A DNA stretch of 42,301 nt from an uncultured Collinsella sp. (GTDB lineage Bacteria; Actinomycetota; Coriobacteriia; Coriobacteriales; Coriobacteriaceae), in contig UQLI01000015.1 of assembly GCA_900541715.1 (NCBI GenBank), positions 1 to 42,301 of the forward strand, written 5' to 3'. Under the pieces are notes generated by a model. That model saw nothing but the letters and a program-made list of their open reading frames with translations, was not told where the DNA came from and ran no database searches. Below, one piece after another: positions 17,379 through 25,124 of this stretch (within the stretch, counting starts at the first letter, position 1; the number at the start of each line of letters is the position of its first letter). The translations under genes were made by a program, and so were the position numbers.

Positions 17379-17579
17379 CCGATACATACTGTCTGGCGAA
17401 TCATTTGTCAATGAATTCGGTGAACGGTAGTAAATACCGTTCAAGCGTATGTATGTATCGGTCGCCGAGCGCGGCACCTCAGTTGGGTTCGTCGGTAGGT
17501 AAGGTATATATCGTCCGCAAGTTGCGCGGGGGCACGTCTAGGTGCTCCCGAGTAAGATTCTCTATTGATAGGAGAAGAC
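17379..17579 (+). promoter_or_regulatory. Structured 5' leader with a predicted three-way junction, candidate cis-regulatory RNA
   Basis: The leader folds by eye into an 11-bp closing helix (17379-17389 with 17451-17461), a bulged 8-bp hairpin (17398-17405 with 17410-17418) and a perfect 9-bp hairpin with a 5-nt loop (17421-17429 with 17435-17443). Together these make a three-way junction. Further hairpins lie at 17528-17549 and at 17558-17576. The last pairs TTCTC with GAGAA and so covers the ribosome site of the binding-protein gene. There is no T-tract, so any control would be on translation. I do not recognise a known riboswitch class. The rest of the gap (17216-17315) is AT-rich with no gene. 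Confidence 0.5.
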
Positions 17580-19193
17580 ATGGCCATCATCAACAAGGGT
17601 ATGTCCAGGCGTTCGTTCCTCGGCCTCACCGGCAGCGTCGCTGCTGTCGCCGGACTTGGTCTCACTGGCTGCGGTGGCAGCTCTAGCGACGAGGGTTCCG
17701 CTTCCGGCTCCACCGATTCCGCCAACCGTGGCGGCGGCGTGATCACCGCTGGTTCCGCTTACGCTCCGTCCAGCTTCGATCCCGCCAGCACTGGCTCCGC
17801 TGTGGGCCTGGGTGCTAACTGGCACGTCGTCGAGGGCCTCTACGGCATCGATTACCACGACTACAGCACCTTCAACGAGCTCGCCACCGACGATCCCAAG
17901 TCTGTGGACGACACCACTTTCGAGGTCACCATCCGCAAGGGCGCCAAGTTCTCCGATGGCACCGAGGTCACCGCTGACGATGTCGTTGCCTCCTACACCG
18001 CTTGCGCCGCTTCCGCTACCTATGCTCCGTTCTTCCAGCCCTTCGAGTCCATCGAGGCCAAGGACGCCAGCACCGTGACGGTCAAGACTAAGGTCCCCAA
18101 CTTCTCCCTGCTCAAGGATCGTCTGGCCATCGTCCGCGTTACCCCGGCCACCCAGACCGAGGAGGATCGCGCCAAGCAGCCGATCGGTTCCGGCCCCTGG
18201 ATGTACGACTCTATCTCCGATACCGAGATCACCTTGGTTCCCAACCCCGAGTACAACGGTGAGTATGCTGCCGAGGATAAGAAGATCCAGTACAGCATCC
18301 TGACCGACCCCACCGCTCGCGTTACCGCTCAGCAGGAGGGCTCCACGCTCGTTATGGAGCTCGTTACCGCTGACGCCGTCGACCAGCTCGAGAGCGCCGG
18401 CTGCAAGATCGATAACGTTCAGGGTTTCGGCACCCGCTTCATCATGTTCAACGTCGCCAAGGAGCCTTGGAACAACGTCAAGGTCCGTCAGGCTGTCATG
18501 TATGCGCTCGACACCGAGAAGATGGTCAGCAACACCTTCGCCGGCCTTGCCACCGCTGCCAGCTGCTACCTGCCCAAGAGCTTCACCAACTATCATGAGG
18601 CTTCCACGGTGTACAAGACCGACGCCAAGAAGGCTAAGAAGCTCATCGAGGAGTCTGGCATCACCCCGGGTGCCATCACCCTGCGCACCACCGACAACGA
18701 GCAGATTAAGGGCATGGCCGCCCAGGTCAAGAACGACCTCGACGCTCTCGGCTTCGATGTGACCATCCAGACCGATACCTCGCCGGCCACTTACGCTGCC
18801 ATCGACGGCGGCGAGGCCTACGATATCCTCCTTGCCCCTGGCGATCCTTCCTGCTTCGGCGCCGACCCCGACCTGCTGCTCAACTGGTGGTACGGCGACA
18901 ACGTCTGGATGCAGACCCGTTGCCCGTGGAAGGAGTCCGCTGAGTGGCAGAAGCTCCACGGCCTCATGGACGAGGCTCTTGCCGCCGAGGGCGACGAGCA
19001 GCAGAAGAAGTGGAACGAGTGCTTCGACATCATTGCCGACAACGCCGTTCTGTACCCCGTTGTCCACGTCAAGACCGTCTCCGCTTCCTGGGACGATCCG
19101 TCCACTGCACCCAACGGCGAGGCCCTCGATGGCTTCAAGGGCATCGGCACGACGAGCATGTCCTTCAGGGGCGTTGCGACCGTCAAGGCGTAA
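17580..19193 (+). CDS. Extracellular solute-binding lipoprotein, family 5 (probable sialic acid receptor)
   Basis: The 537-residue protein belongs to the DppA/OppA (SBP_bac_5) family. Its N terminus has twin arginines (MSRRSFLGLTG, R10-R11) followed by a hydrophobic stretch and the lipobox LTGC with C31, so it is probably a Tat-exported lipoprotein. After a Ser/Gly linker the binding domain begins (GGGVITAGSAYAP). A GGAG site 5 nt upstream fixes the ATG at 17580. Codons are strongly biased to C-ending forms, like gap and pgk, suggesting high expression. Genes downstream point to a sialic acid, not a peptide, as ligand. H. ducreyi SatABCD is an established precedent for Opp/Dpp-type sialic acid uptake. 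The ligand assignment is inference. Confidence 0.85.
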   Translation: MAIINKGMSRRSFLGLTGSVAAVAGLGLTGCGGSSSDEGSASGSTDSANRGGGVITAGSAYAPSSFDPASTGSAVGLGANWHVVEGLYGIDYHDYSTFNELATDDPKSVDDTTFEVTIRKGAKFSDGTEVTADDVVASYTACAASATYAPFFQPFESIEAKDASTVTVKTKVPNFSLLKDRLAIVRVTPATQTEEDRAKQPIGSGPWMYDSISDTEITLVPNPEYNGEYAAEDKKIQYSILTDPTARVTAQQEGSTLVMELVTADAVDQLESAGCKIDNVQGFGTRFIMFNVAKEPWNNVKVRQAVMYALDTEKMVSNTFAGLATAASCYLPKSFTNYHEASTVYKTDAKKAKKLIEESGITPGAITLRTTDNEQIKGMAAQVKNDLDALGFDVTIQTDTSPATYAAIDGGEAYDILLAPGDPSCFGADPDLLLNWWYGDNVWMQTRCPWKESAEWQKLHGLMDEALAAEGDEQQKKWNECFDIIADNAVLYPVVHVKTVSASWDDPSTAPNGEALDGFKGIGTTSMSFRGVATVKA

Positions 19194-19255
19194 GACTCGC
19201 TTGAGTCTGTATGCAGGATGTCGGTCGTTGGGACCGTATCCTCATAGTTGAAACA

Positions 19256-19289
19256 AAGACCCGGGCGGCAACGATGTCGCTCGGGTCTT
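19256..19289 (+). promoter_or_regulatory. Intercistronic stem-loop between binding protein and permease genes
   Basis: A 12-bp stem with one G-U pair (19256-19267 with 19278-19289) has a 10-nt loop. No T-tract follows, so it more likely protects the upstream mRNA from 3' decay or gives partial termination, raising binding-protein levels relative to the permease. A smaller 6-bp hairpin (19193-19208) covers the stop codon. Confidence 0.6.
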
Positions 19290-19350
19290 GTAATGAGTAT
19301 CCGTACTCATATACCAGTTGGTCCTACCGACAAAAGAAAGGGGAGAGAAC

Positions 19351-20307
19351 GTGAACAACTTGCTACGTTTGATTGGAAGGCGTCTTGTGGCGCTGCCGAT
19401 CATGGCATTGGGCGTCACCGTCCTGGTGTTCTTCCTTATGTCGTTCTCCAAGACCGACCCCGCCTACACGGCGTTGGGTGACGGTGCCTCGCCCGAGGCG
19501 GTTGCCGAGTACCATGAGAAGTATGGTCTGGACGACCCCTGGCCCGTGCGCTACGTGCGCTATATGGGCGATCTGATCCATGGCGACATGGGCACCTATG
19601 GTGCTGCTCGCAACTCCGTTGCCAAGCGCATCTCCACGGCCCTGCCCGTCACGATGCAGCTGACCTTTATCGGTCTTGCTATCGGTGCGGTCGTTTCGTT
19701 TTTGCTCGGCGTCATCGCGGCACTGTATCGCGACAAATGGCCGGACCAAGTGATCCGCGTCTTTTCCATCGCCGGCTTGGCAACCCCGTCGTTCTGGCTT
19801 GCCGTTCTGTTGATCCTGCTGTTCTCTTCCTACCTTAAGGTGCTCCCGGCATCGGGTGCTCTGCCTCACTTCACCACGAATCCGGTTGGCTATCTGGGAC
19901 GTATGATCATGCCCGCTATCGCCTTGGCATTTCCGCTGACGGGCCAGATGACTCGTATCGTGCGTACCGCCATGGTCGAGGAGCTCGACAAGGATTATGT
20001 CCGTATGGCTCGCGGCGCCGGCGTTCCCGAGAAGGTCGTCGTCGGCATCAACGTTCTTCGCAATGCGCTGATCACCCCGGTCACCACCCTCGGTCTTAAG
20101 ATCGGTTACCTCATGGGCGGCGCCGTCGTCATCGAGGTTATCTTCAACCTCCCCGGCATGGGCACCGCGATTCTGCAGGGCGTTCAGGGCAACGAGGCGA
20201 ACCTGGTTCAGGGCGTCGTCATCGTCGTTGCTCTTGCCTTCATCATCATCAACATCGTGGTTGACATGCTCTACCTGCTCATCAACCCGCGCATCAGGAC
20301 GGTGTAG
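19351..20307 (+). CDS. ABC transporter permease, DppB/OppB family
   Basis: The 318-residue membrane protein has about six transmembrane segments. It carries the family N terminus (LLRLIGRRLVALPIMALGV), GDMGTYGAAR near the periplasmic loop, and the EAA-type loop DYVRMARGAGVPEKVVV that docks on the ATPase. It forms the translocation channel with the permease half of the next protein. The start is GTG at 19351 with GGGGAG about 7 nt upstream; in-frame codons back to 19318 lack a better site. It ends 3 nt before the fused permease/ATPase gene. Substrate is probably sialic acid, from context only. Confidence 0.9.
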   Translation: MNNLLRLIGRRLVALPIMALGVTVLVFFLMSFSKTDPAYTALGDGASPEAVAEYHEKYGLDDPWPVRYVRYMGDLIHGDMGTYGAARNSVAKRISTALPVTMQLTFIGLAIGAVVSFLLGVIAALYRDKWPDQVIRVFSIAGLATPSFWLAVLLILLFSSYLKVLPASGALPHFTTNPVGYLGRMIMPAIALAFPLTGQMTRIVRTAMVEELDKDYVRMARGAGVPEKVVVGINVLRNALITPVTTLGLKIGYLMGGAVVIEVIFNLPGMGTAILQGVQGNEANLVQGVVIVVALAFIIINIVVDMLYLLINPRIRTV

Positions 20308-20310
20308 ATT

Positions 20311-22326
20311 ATGGTAAAGATTCGAGAGAAGCAAACCGAGCAGCTCGAGAAGGCTGCCTCCAAGGGGCTCAAGCTCGGTGGCTGGAAGAAGATGACGCTG
20401 TCTTCTAAGATTGCCGCCGTCGTGCTGGCACTGGTCGCCCTGACCGCGATTCTGGCGCCCCTTCTTGCCCCCTATAGCCCGGTCGAGATCTTTACGGCTC
20501 GCCAGGCTCCCGGCAACGGATTTATCTTCGGTACCGACGATAAGGGTCGCGACATTCTGTCGCGTATGCTCTACGGTGGTCGTTACTCGCTGATTATCGG
20601 CTTTGGCGCCACCGCCATGGCTCTGGTCTGCGGCTCGGTCGTGGGCGCCCTTGCAGCGGTTTCGCGCAAGGCCGTCTCCGAGACGATCATGCGTATCTTG
20701 GACATCATCATGTCCATCCCGGGCATCGCCCTCGCGGCCGTCTTCGTCTCCATCCTGGGCAACTCCGTGCCGTCGATCATCTTCGCCATCGGCTTTATGT
20801 ACACTCCGCAGATTGCCCGTATCGTGCGCGCCAACATTGTGTCCGAGTACGGCGAGGACTATGTCCGCGCGGTCATCGTTTCCGGCGCCAAGGCTCCGTG
20901 GATTTTGATCAAGCATGTTCTGCGTAACTGCATCGCCCCGATTATGGTCTTCACCGTTACCCTGGTCGCCGACGCCATCATCTTCGAGGCCTCGCTGACC
21001 TTCATCGGCGCTGGTATCCAGGAGCCCACCGCTACCTGGGGCAACATCCTCGCTGACGCTCGCGGTGGCGTGCTTGCCGGCCGTTGGTGGCAGGCACTGT
21101 TCCCGGGCCTGGCCATCATGATCACCTGCCTGGCACTCAACATCCTCTCCGAGGGCATTACTGACGCCATGGCCGCTGCTCCCTCCGCTGCCCTGGATCC
21201 GACCGACTCCTCCAAGCGCCGTGAGGCCGACCTGCTGGTCTCCGACCCCGTTCGCGCTTACAAGGAGCAGGCTCAGTCCCTGTCCGCCCGTCTTGGCGCT
21301 CTGCGTGATGTCGAACTCAAGCGTAACGACCGCCATGTGCCCGATGAGTCCGTTGAGCCGATCCTTTCGGTCCGTGATTTCTGCATCCAGTTTGAGCACC
21401 ACGGTGACATCAACGTCGTCGACCACGTCAACTTCGATGTCCGTCCCGGCCAGACCATGGGCCTGGTAGGCGAGTCCGGCTGCGGTAAGTCCATCACCAC
21501 GCTGGCCATCATGGGCCTGACCGACGATGACGAGCATCTTTCCGGTGAGGTTCTTTGGGAGGGCCGCGACCTGCTCAAGATGAGCAAGAAGGAGTGGTTC
21601 GGCCTGCGCGGTACCGATATCGCTATGGTCTATCAGGACGCCCTGTCCTCGCTCAACCCCTCCATGCTCATTTCCGCCCAGATGAAGCAGCTCACCAAGC
21701 GCGGCGGCACCCGTAGTGCCGAGGAGCTCCTAGAGCTCGTGGGCCTCGACCCCAAGCGCACGCTCGAGAGCTATCCGCATGAGCTTTCCGGTGGTCAGCG
21801 TCAGCGCGTTCTGATCGCTATGGCCCTTACCCGCGACCCCAAGCTGGTCATCTGCGACGAGCCCACGACCGCTCTGGACGTAACTGTCCAGAAGCAGGTC
21901 ATCAAGCTGCTCAACGATCTTCAGGCCAAGCTCGGCTTTGCTATGATCTTCGTTTCGCACGACCTGGCACTGGTCGCAGAGGTCGCTCATAACATCACGG
22001 TTATGTACGCTGGCCAGGTTATCGAGCAGGCGCCCACCAAGGAGCTGCTCACCAACCCGATCCACGAGTACACTCGCGGTCTTCTGGGTTCCGTCCTGTC
22101 CATCGAGAGCGGTTCGGGCCGCCTGCACCAGGTGCCCGGCGCCGTTCCGAGCCCGCGCGATTTCCCCAAGGGCGATCGCTTCGCACCTCGCTCGAGCCAT
22201 CCGCGCATTGGCCTGGACACCCGTCCGGTCTTCAAGCGCGTGCCCGGCACCGAGCACTTCTATTCCGAGCTCCCCGATGAGGTGCTCAAGGCAAATGGTT
22301 TGACCCCTCACGCGGAGGTGATGTAG
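20311..22326 (+). CDS. Fused ABC transporter permease (OppC type) and ATPase (OppD type)
   Basis: The 671-residue protein joins two usual subunits. Residues 1 to about 310 are a DppC/OppC permease: a membrane segment near 30, FGTDDKGRDILSRMLYGGRY, and an EAA loop (DYVRAVIVSGAKAPW). A charged linker follows, and from about 350 an ABC ATPase: Walker A GESGCGKS (387-394), signature LSGGQRQR (492-), Walker B ICDEPTTALD (D516, E517). The C-terminal oligopeptide-type tail lacks the cysteine cluster seen in the second Opp system. The reading frame is open through the joint, so the fusion is not a sequencing artefact. C. glutamicum SiaEFGI, a sialic acid importer, is remembered to have a similar fused subunit. 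ATG at 20311; the next gene starts right after the stop. Confidence 0.9.
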   Translation: MVKIREKQTEQLEKAASKGLKLGGWKKMTLSSKIAAVVLALVALTAILAPLLAPYSPVEIFTARQAPGNGFIFGTDDKGRDILSRMLYGGRYSLIIGFGATAMALVCGSVVGALAAVSRKAVSETIMRILDIIMSIPGIALAAVFVSILGNSVPSIIFAIGFMYTPQIARIVRANIVSEYGEDYVRAVIVSGAKAPWILIKHVLRNCIAPIMVFTVTLVADAIIFEASLTFIGAGIQEPTATWGNILADARGGVLAGRWWQALFPGLAIMITCLALNILSEGITDAMAAAPSAALDPTDSSKRREADLLVSDPVRAYKEQAQSLSARLGALRDVELKRNDRHVPDESVEPILSVRDFCIQFEHHGDINVVDHVNFDVRPGQTMGLVGESGCGKSITTLAIMGLTDDDEHLSGEVLWEGRDLLKMSKKEWFGLRGTDIAMVYQDALSSLNPSMLISAQMKQLTKRGGTRSAEELLELVGLDPKRTLESYPHELSGGQRQRVLIAMALTRDPKLVICDEPTTALDVTVQKQVIKLLNDLQAKLGFAMIFVSHDLALVAEVAHNITVMYAGQVIEQAPTKELLTNPIHEYTRGLLGSVLSIESGSGRLHQVPGAVPSPRDFPKGDRFAPRSSHPRIGLDTRPVFKRVPGTEHFYSELPDEVLKANGLTPHAEVM

Positions 22327-23154
22327 ATGAGCGAGACCGCAGTCAACGGCGTCGAGCCGATCATCTTCCTTGATGACGTCCACGTCACCTTTAGGACCCG
22401 TACCGGCTCGATTCTGCACCCCAACCTGGTTCACGCCGTCCAGGGTGTAACGATTAAGCTCATGCCCGGACAGACCATCGGCATCGTCGGCGAGTCCGGT
22501 TGCGGAAAGTCCACCACCGCCAACGTCATGTGCGGCCTGCAGGCCCCCACGAGCGGCAAGGTCTACTTTAAGGGCAAGGACGTTACCAAGCGTACCGCCG
22601 AGGACCGTCGCCACATGGGTCGCGTCATCTCGGTCGTGTTCCAGAACCCGGCCACGGCGCTCAACCCCCGCATGGTCGTTCGTGAGCAACTGCTCGACCC
22701 CATGCGCGTCCACAACCTGGGTACCGAGGCCGAGCAGGAGAAGCGCGTCAAGGAGCTCTTGGAGCTCACCGGTCTGCCCAGCTCTGCCGCCGAGGTTCTT
22801 CCCGGCCAGCTTTCGGGCGGCCAGCGCCAGCGCGTCGCAATTGCCCGTGCCCTGTCGCTGAACCCCGATGCCATCATCGCCGACGAGCCCACCTCGGCTC
22901 TGGACGTTTCGGTCCGCGCGCAGATTCTGAACCTGTTGACCGACCTTAAAAAGGAGCTCGGCCTGGCCATGGTGTTCATCAGCCATGACATCCAGACGGT
23001 CCGCTATATCTCTGACGACATCATCGTTATGAATGGCGGCAAGATCGTCGAGCAGGGCGAGGCCAAGCAGGTTTTCCAGCACCCTCAGGACCCCTACACC
23101 AAGATGCTGCTCGGCGCTGCGCCGTCGCTGCTGCATCCCAAGCTCGGCGAGTAG
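22327..23154 (+). CDS. ABC transporter ATPase, OppF/DppF family
   Basis: The 275-residue ATPase has Walker A GESGCGKS (55-62), the Q-loop region VVFQNPATALNPRM, signature LSGGQRQRVAIARAL and Walker B IIADEPTSALD. It ends shortly after DPYTKMLLGAAPSLL and so lacks the C-terminal oligopeptide-type Cys extension of most OppF proteins, which are 310-340 residues. It is the second ATPase of the importer and partners the ATPase half of the fused protein. Its ATG follows the stop of that gene directly, so translation is coupled. The pair of tail-less ATPases sets this system apart from the one at 39371-41490. Confidence 0.92.
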   Translation: MSETAVNGVEPIIFLDDVHVTFRTRTGSILHPNLVHAVQGVTIKLMPGQTIGIVGESGCGKSTTANVMCGLQAPTSGKVYFKGKDVTKRTAEDRRHMGRVISVVFQNPATALNPRMVVREQLLDPMRVHNLGTEAEQEKRVKELLELTGLPSSAAEVLPGQLSGGQRQRVAIARALSLNPDAIIADEPTSALDVSVRAQILNLLTDLKKELGLAMVFISHDIQTVRYISDDIIVMNGGKIVEQGEAKQVFQHPQDPYTKMLLGAAPSLLHPKLGE

Positions 23155-23170
23155 CCTCGCTTTCCCTCCC

Positions 23171-23198
23171 GTGCGCCCGGTTCCCTTACCGGGCGCAC
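23171..23198 (+). promoter_or_regulatory. Intercistronic stem-loop between transporter and esterase genes
   Basis: A perfect 11-bp GC-rich stem (23171-23181 with 23188-23198) closes a 6-nt loop. No T-tract follows, so mRNA stabilisation or differential expression is likelier than full termination. Confidence 0.6.
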
Positions 23199-23234
23199 CT
23201 CCGTTGCGATTTCGAAAGGTTGGGTTCACGAGCC

Positions 23235-24212
23235 ATGCCAAGTGCTCAGGAGCTACAACAGCAATTTGGTGAATATCGAGGCGCTATGCCCCGTCCATCG
23301 GATTTCGATTTCTTTTGGAAGGACCGCATGGCCGAGGCCGACGCCGTCGAGCTCGATTATGCGATTGAGGCGGCTTCGGTTGCGGATTCCGCGACCTGTC
23401 GGTTTTTCGACCTCTGGTATACCGGCATGTGTGGTGCACGCCTGCATGCCAAGTACCTTAAACCTGTCTCGGACGAGCACGTGCCATTGGTACTTCAGTT
23501 CCATGGATATCCGGGTGCGAGCCGCAGCTGGTTTGAGCAAGCGTCGTTTGCGGGCATGGGCATGGCGCTCATTGCTCTCGATTGTCCTGGCCAAGGAGGC
23601 CCCTCCGAGGACATTGGTGGATTTGAGGGCACGACGGTCGCGGGCCATATCGTCGCCGGTATCGACGGCGACCCAGCCAACCTCTACTATGTCCGCCTAC
23701 ATCAGGATATCCGCATTCTGTGCCGTATCGTTCGCGAGCTCGAGGGCATCGATCTTGCCCGTGTGTTTGTGAACGGCGCGTCGCAGGGCGGCGGTTTGGG
23801 CATTGCGACCTGCGCGCTTAACAGCGAGCTCATCAATCGCGCCGCCATCCTCTATCCCTTCTTATCGGATTTCCGCCTGGTCTGGGATTTGGATGCCGAC
23901 GACATTGCCTACGAGGGTCTGCGCTACTGGTCTCGCTGGTTTGACGAGGACTCGACTCGTATCGAGGAAGCCTATGCCAAGCTGGCGTACTTCGATTCCA
24001 AGAACTTTGCCCCCATGGTCAAATGCCCCGTGCTGTTTGGCACGGGCACAGCCGATATCGTCTGCCCGCCGGCGACGCAGTTTGCGGTCTACAACAACCT
24101 GACCTGTGAAAAGCGTCATGAGTTCTTTGAAGGTTTTGGCCACGAGGAGATTCAGGACTTTGATGATCCGATCATTCCGTTTTTCTGCGAGGGAGGGGAG
24201 GCTCATGTCTAA
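23235..24212 (+). CDS. Acetyl esterase of the AXE1/cephalosporin-C deacetylase family (probable sialate O-acetylesterase)
   Basis: The 325-residue alpha/beta hydrolase has the oxyanion region QFHGYPGASRSW and a full triad placed by eye: S183 in NGASQGGG, D274 in GTADIVCPP and H303 in GFGHEE. This matches acetylxylan esterase/CAH deacetylases, which remove O-acetyl groups from sugars. Between a sialic acid-type importer and a lyase-like aldolase, its likely job is removing O-acetyl groups from imported sialic acid so the lyase can act. No signal peptide is seen, so it acts in the cytoplasm. ATG at 23235 is the best start although its ribosome site is weak; TTG at 23220 is in frame but too close to AAAGG. 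The end overlaps the next gene by 8 nt. Confidence 0.85.
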   Translation: MPSAQELQQQFGEYRGAMPRPSDFDFFWKDRMAEADAVELDYAIEAASVADSATCRFFDLWYTGMCGARLHAKYLKPVSDEHVPLVLQFHGYPGASRSWFEQASFAGMGMALIALDCPGQGGPSEDIGGFEGTTVAGHIVAGIDGDPANLYYVRLHQDIRILCRIVRELEGIDLARVFVNGASQGGGLGIATCALNSELINRAAILYPFLSDFRLVWDLDADDIAYEGLRYWSRWFDEDSTRIEEAYAKLAYFDSKNFAPMVKCPVLFGTGTADIVCPPATQFAVYNNLTCEKRHEFFEGFGHEEIQDFDDPIIPFFCEGGEAHV

Positions 24213-25056
24213 GTGCGAGAGCAATATCGATGAGTTGATTGTCCCCGAGCTTGCGGGGATTACTGGGACGGTTTCGTCAAGGCTCGCAGAATATCGGGAC
24301 TGGCACGGTGATGTCCAAGCAGATGTTTCTGATTTAGAGACATGCGCTTCGAATCTTGAGATTCAAGGCCTGGCCATTACGGCGATTGACTTTGCTAACC
24401 CCTGCGCCCGTTACTCGGAGGTTTCCTTTGAGCTCGGTGACGATGCGGTCCACGCTCGTTTGATTGAGCCTGTTGGTCGTGCCCGAGTATCTGAGCGCGT
24501 GCCGCTGTGCCTGATGTTCCACGACGTCGATCGGCCTGTGCGTGGCTGGCATCACATGACGAGATTTGCCGCTATGGGGTATGCCGTGCTTGCACTGGAC
24601 GATGAGGCGATTGGACTCAGTGATCTGCGGCAGGGGATTACCTCGCCTGCTTTTGTCAGGCGCGTCCGTTGGGGCTGCGCGTTGGCGAAGGTCGCGCGCA
24701 ATCTTGATGGCGTGGACCCCGATCGCATTTTTGCGTGGGGCGAGGGCCTTGGCGGCGGTGTCGCGCTGGCGGTTTCTGCTCTGGACGAGCGGGGCCTTGC
24801 CTGCACGGCGGTTGCCAATCCAATTCCCGTCGGCCTCGAGGCACTGTCGTCTCGGGTGCGCGGATCGGTGCTCATGGGCACATCGCTTATGGATACCGTG
24901 AGCGATCCCAAGGGCCAGCTTGCCGTTTTCAACGGTCTTGAGTGTGACCGGAGGCATATCATTTATGCCAAATACGCTCATGAGCGCATCAATGCGTTCG
25001 AAAACGAAGTCGTCGACTTCTTTAACCAAACGTTCTACCCGTGTTCTTTGGCCTAG
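24205..25056 (+). CDS. Esterase-like alpha/beta-hydrolase paralogue lacking the catalytic serine
   Basis: The 283-residue protein aligns by eye with the preceding esterase over its length, including LMGTSLMDTVSDP against LFGTGTADIVCPP and YAHERI against FGHEEI, so D230 and H259 are kept. The nucleophile elbow is changed: GEGLGGG stands where GASQGGG is expected, placing G181 at the serine position. The oxyanion segment is also altered (FHDVDRPVRGW). It is therefore probably catalytically dead as a serine esterase, and may be a partner, regulator or binding protein. The start at 24205 has GGAGGGGAG upstream and overlaps the active paralogue by 8 nt, so the two are translationally coupled. The frame is intact, which argues against simple decay. 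Confidence 0.75.
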   Translation: MSKCESNIDELIVPELAGITGTVSSRLAEYRDWHGDVQADVSDLETCASNLEIQGLAITAIDFANPCARYSEVSFELGDDAVHARLIEPVGRARVSERVPLCLMFHDVDRPVRGWHHMTRFAAMGYAVLALDDEAIGLSDLRQGITSPAFVRRVRWGCALAKVARNLDGVDPDRIFAWGEGLGGGVALAVSALDERGLACTAVANPIPVGLEALSSRVRGSVLMGTSLMDTVSDPKGQLAVFNGLECDRRHIIYAKYAHERINAFENEVVDFFNQTFYPCSLA

Positions 25057-25082
25057 ACGGCCTGGACACTGCCAACAAGAGT

Positions 25083-25101
25083 GGGCGGCATAGGGCCGCC
25101 C
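25083..25101 (+). promoter_or_regulatory. Small intercistronic stem-loop before the aldolase gene
   Basis: A perfect 7-bp stem (25083-25089 with 25095-25101) has a 5-nt loop and lies 12 nt ahead of the AAGGAG site of the aldolase gene. No T-tract follows. Confidence 0.45.
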
Positions 25102-25124
25102 GCCAGACAACTAAGGAGATTCTT

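Noticed and set aside
17562..19067. Minus-strand open frame of 501 codons opposite the binding-protein gene
   Set aside because: Low-complexity Gly/Leu/Val-rich translation, no ribosome site, and a clear lipoprotein gene on the other strand.
19363..21537. Minus-strand open frame of 724 codons opposite the permease genes
   Set aside because: It is the antisense shadow of strongly biased GC-rich codons. Its translation is rich in Asp, Gly, His and Gln with no recognisable domain, and the plus strand has clear ABC permease genes.
20311..22326. Fused permease/ATPase suspected to be a sequencing frameshift or lost stop
   Set aside because: One uninterrupted frame with normal codon use and a plausible linker; no overlapping start for a separate ATPase is needed.
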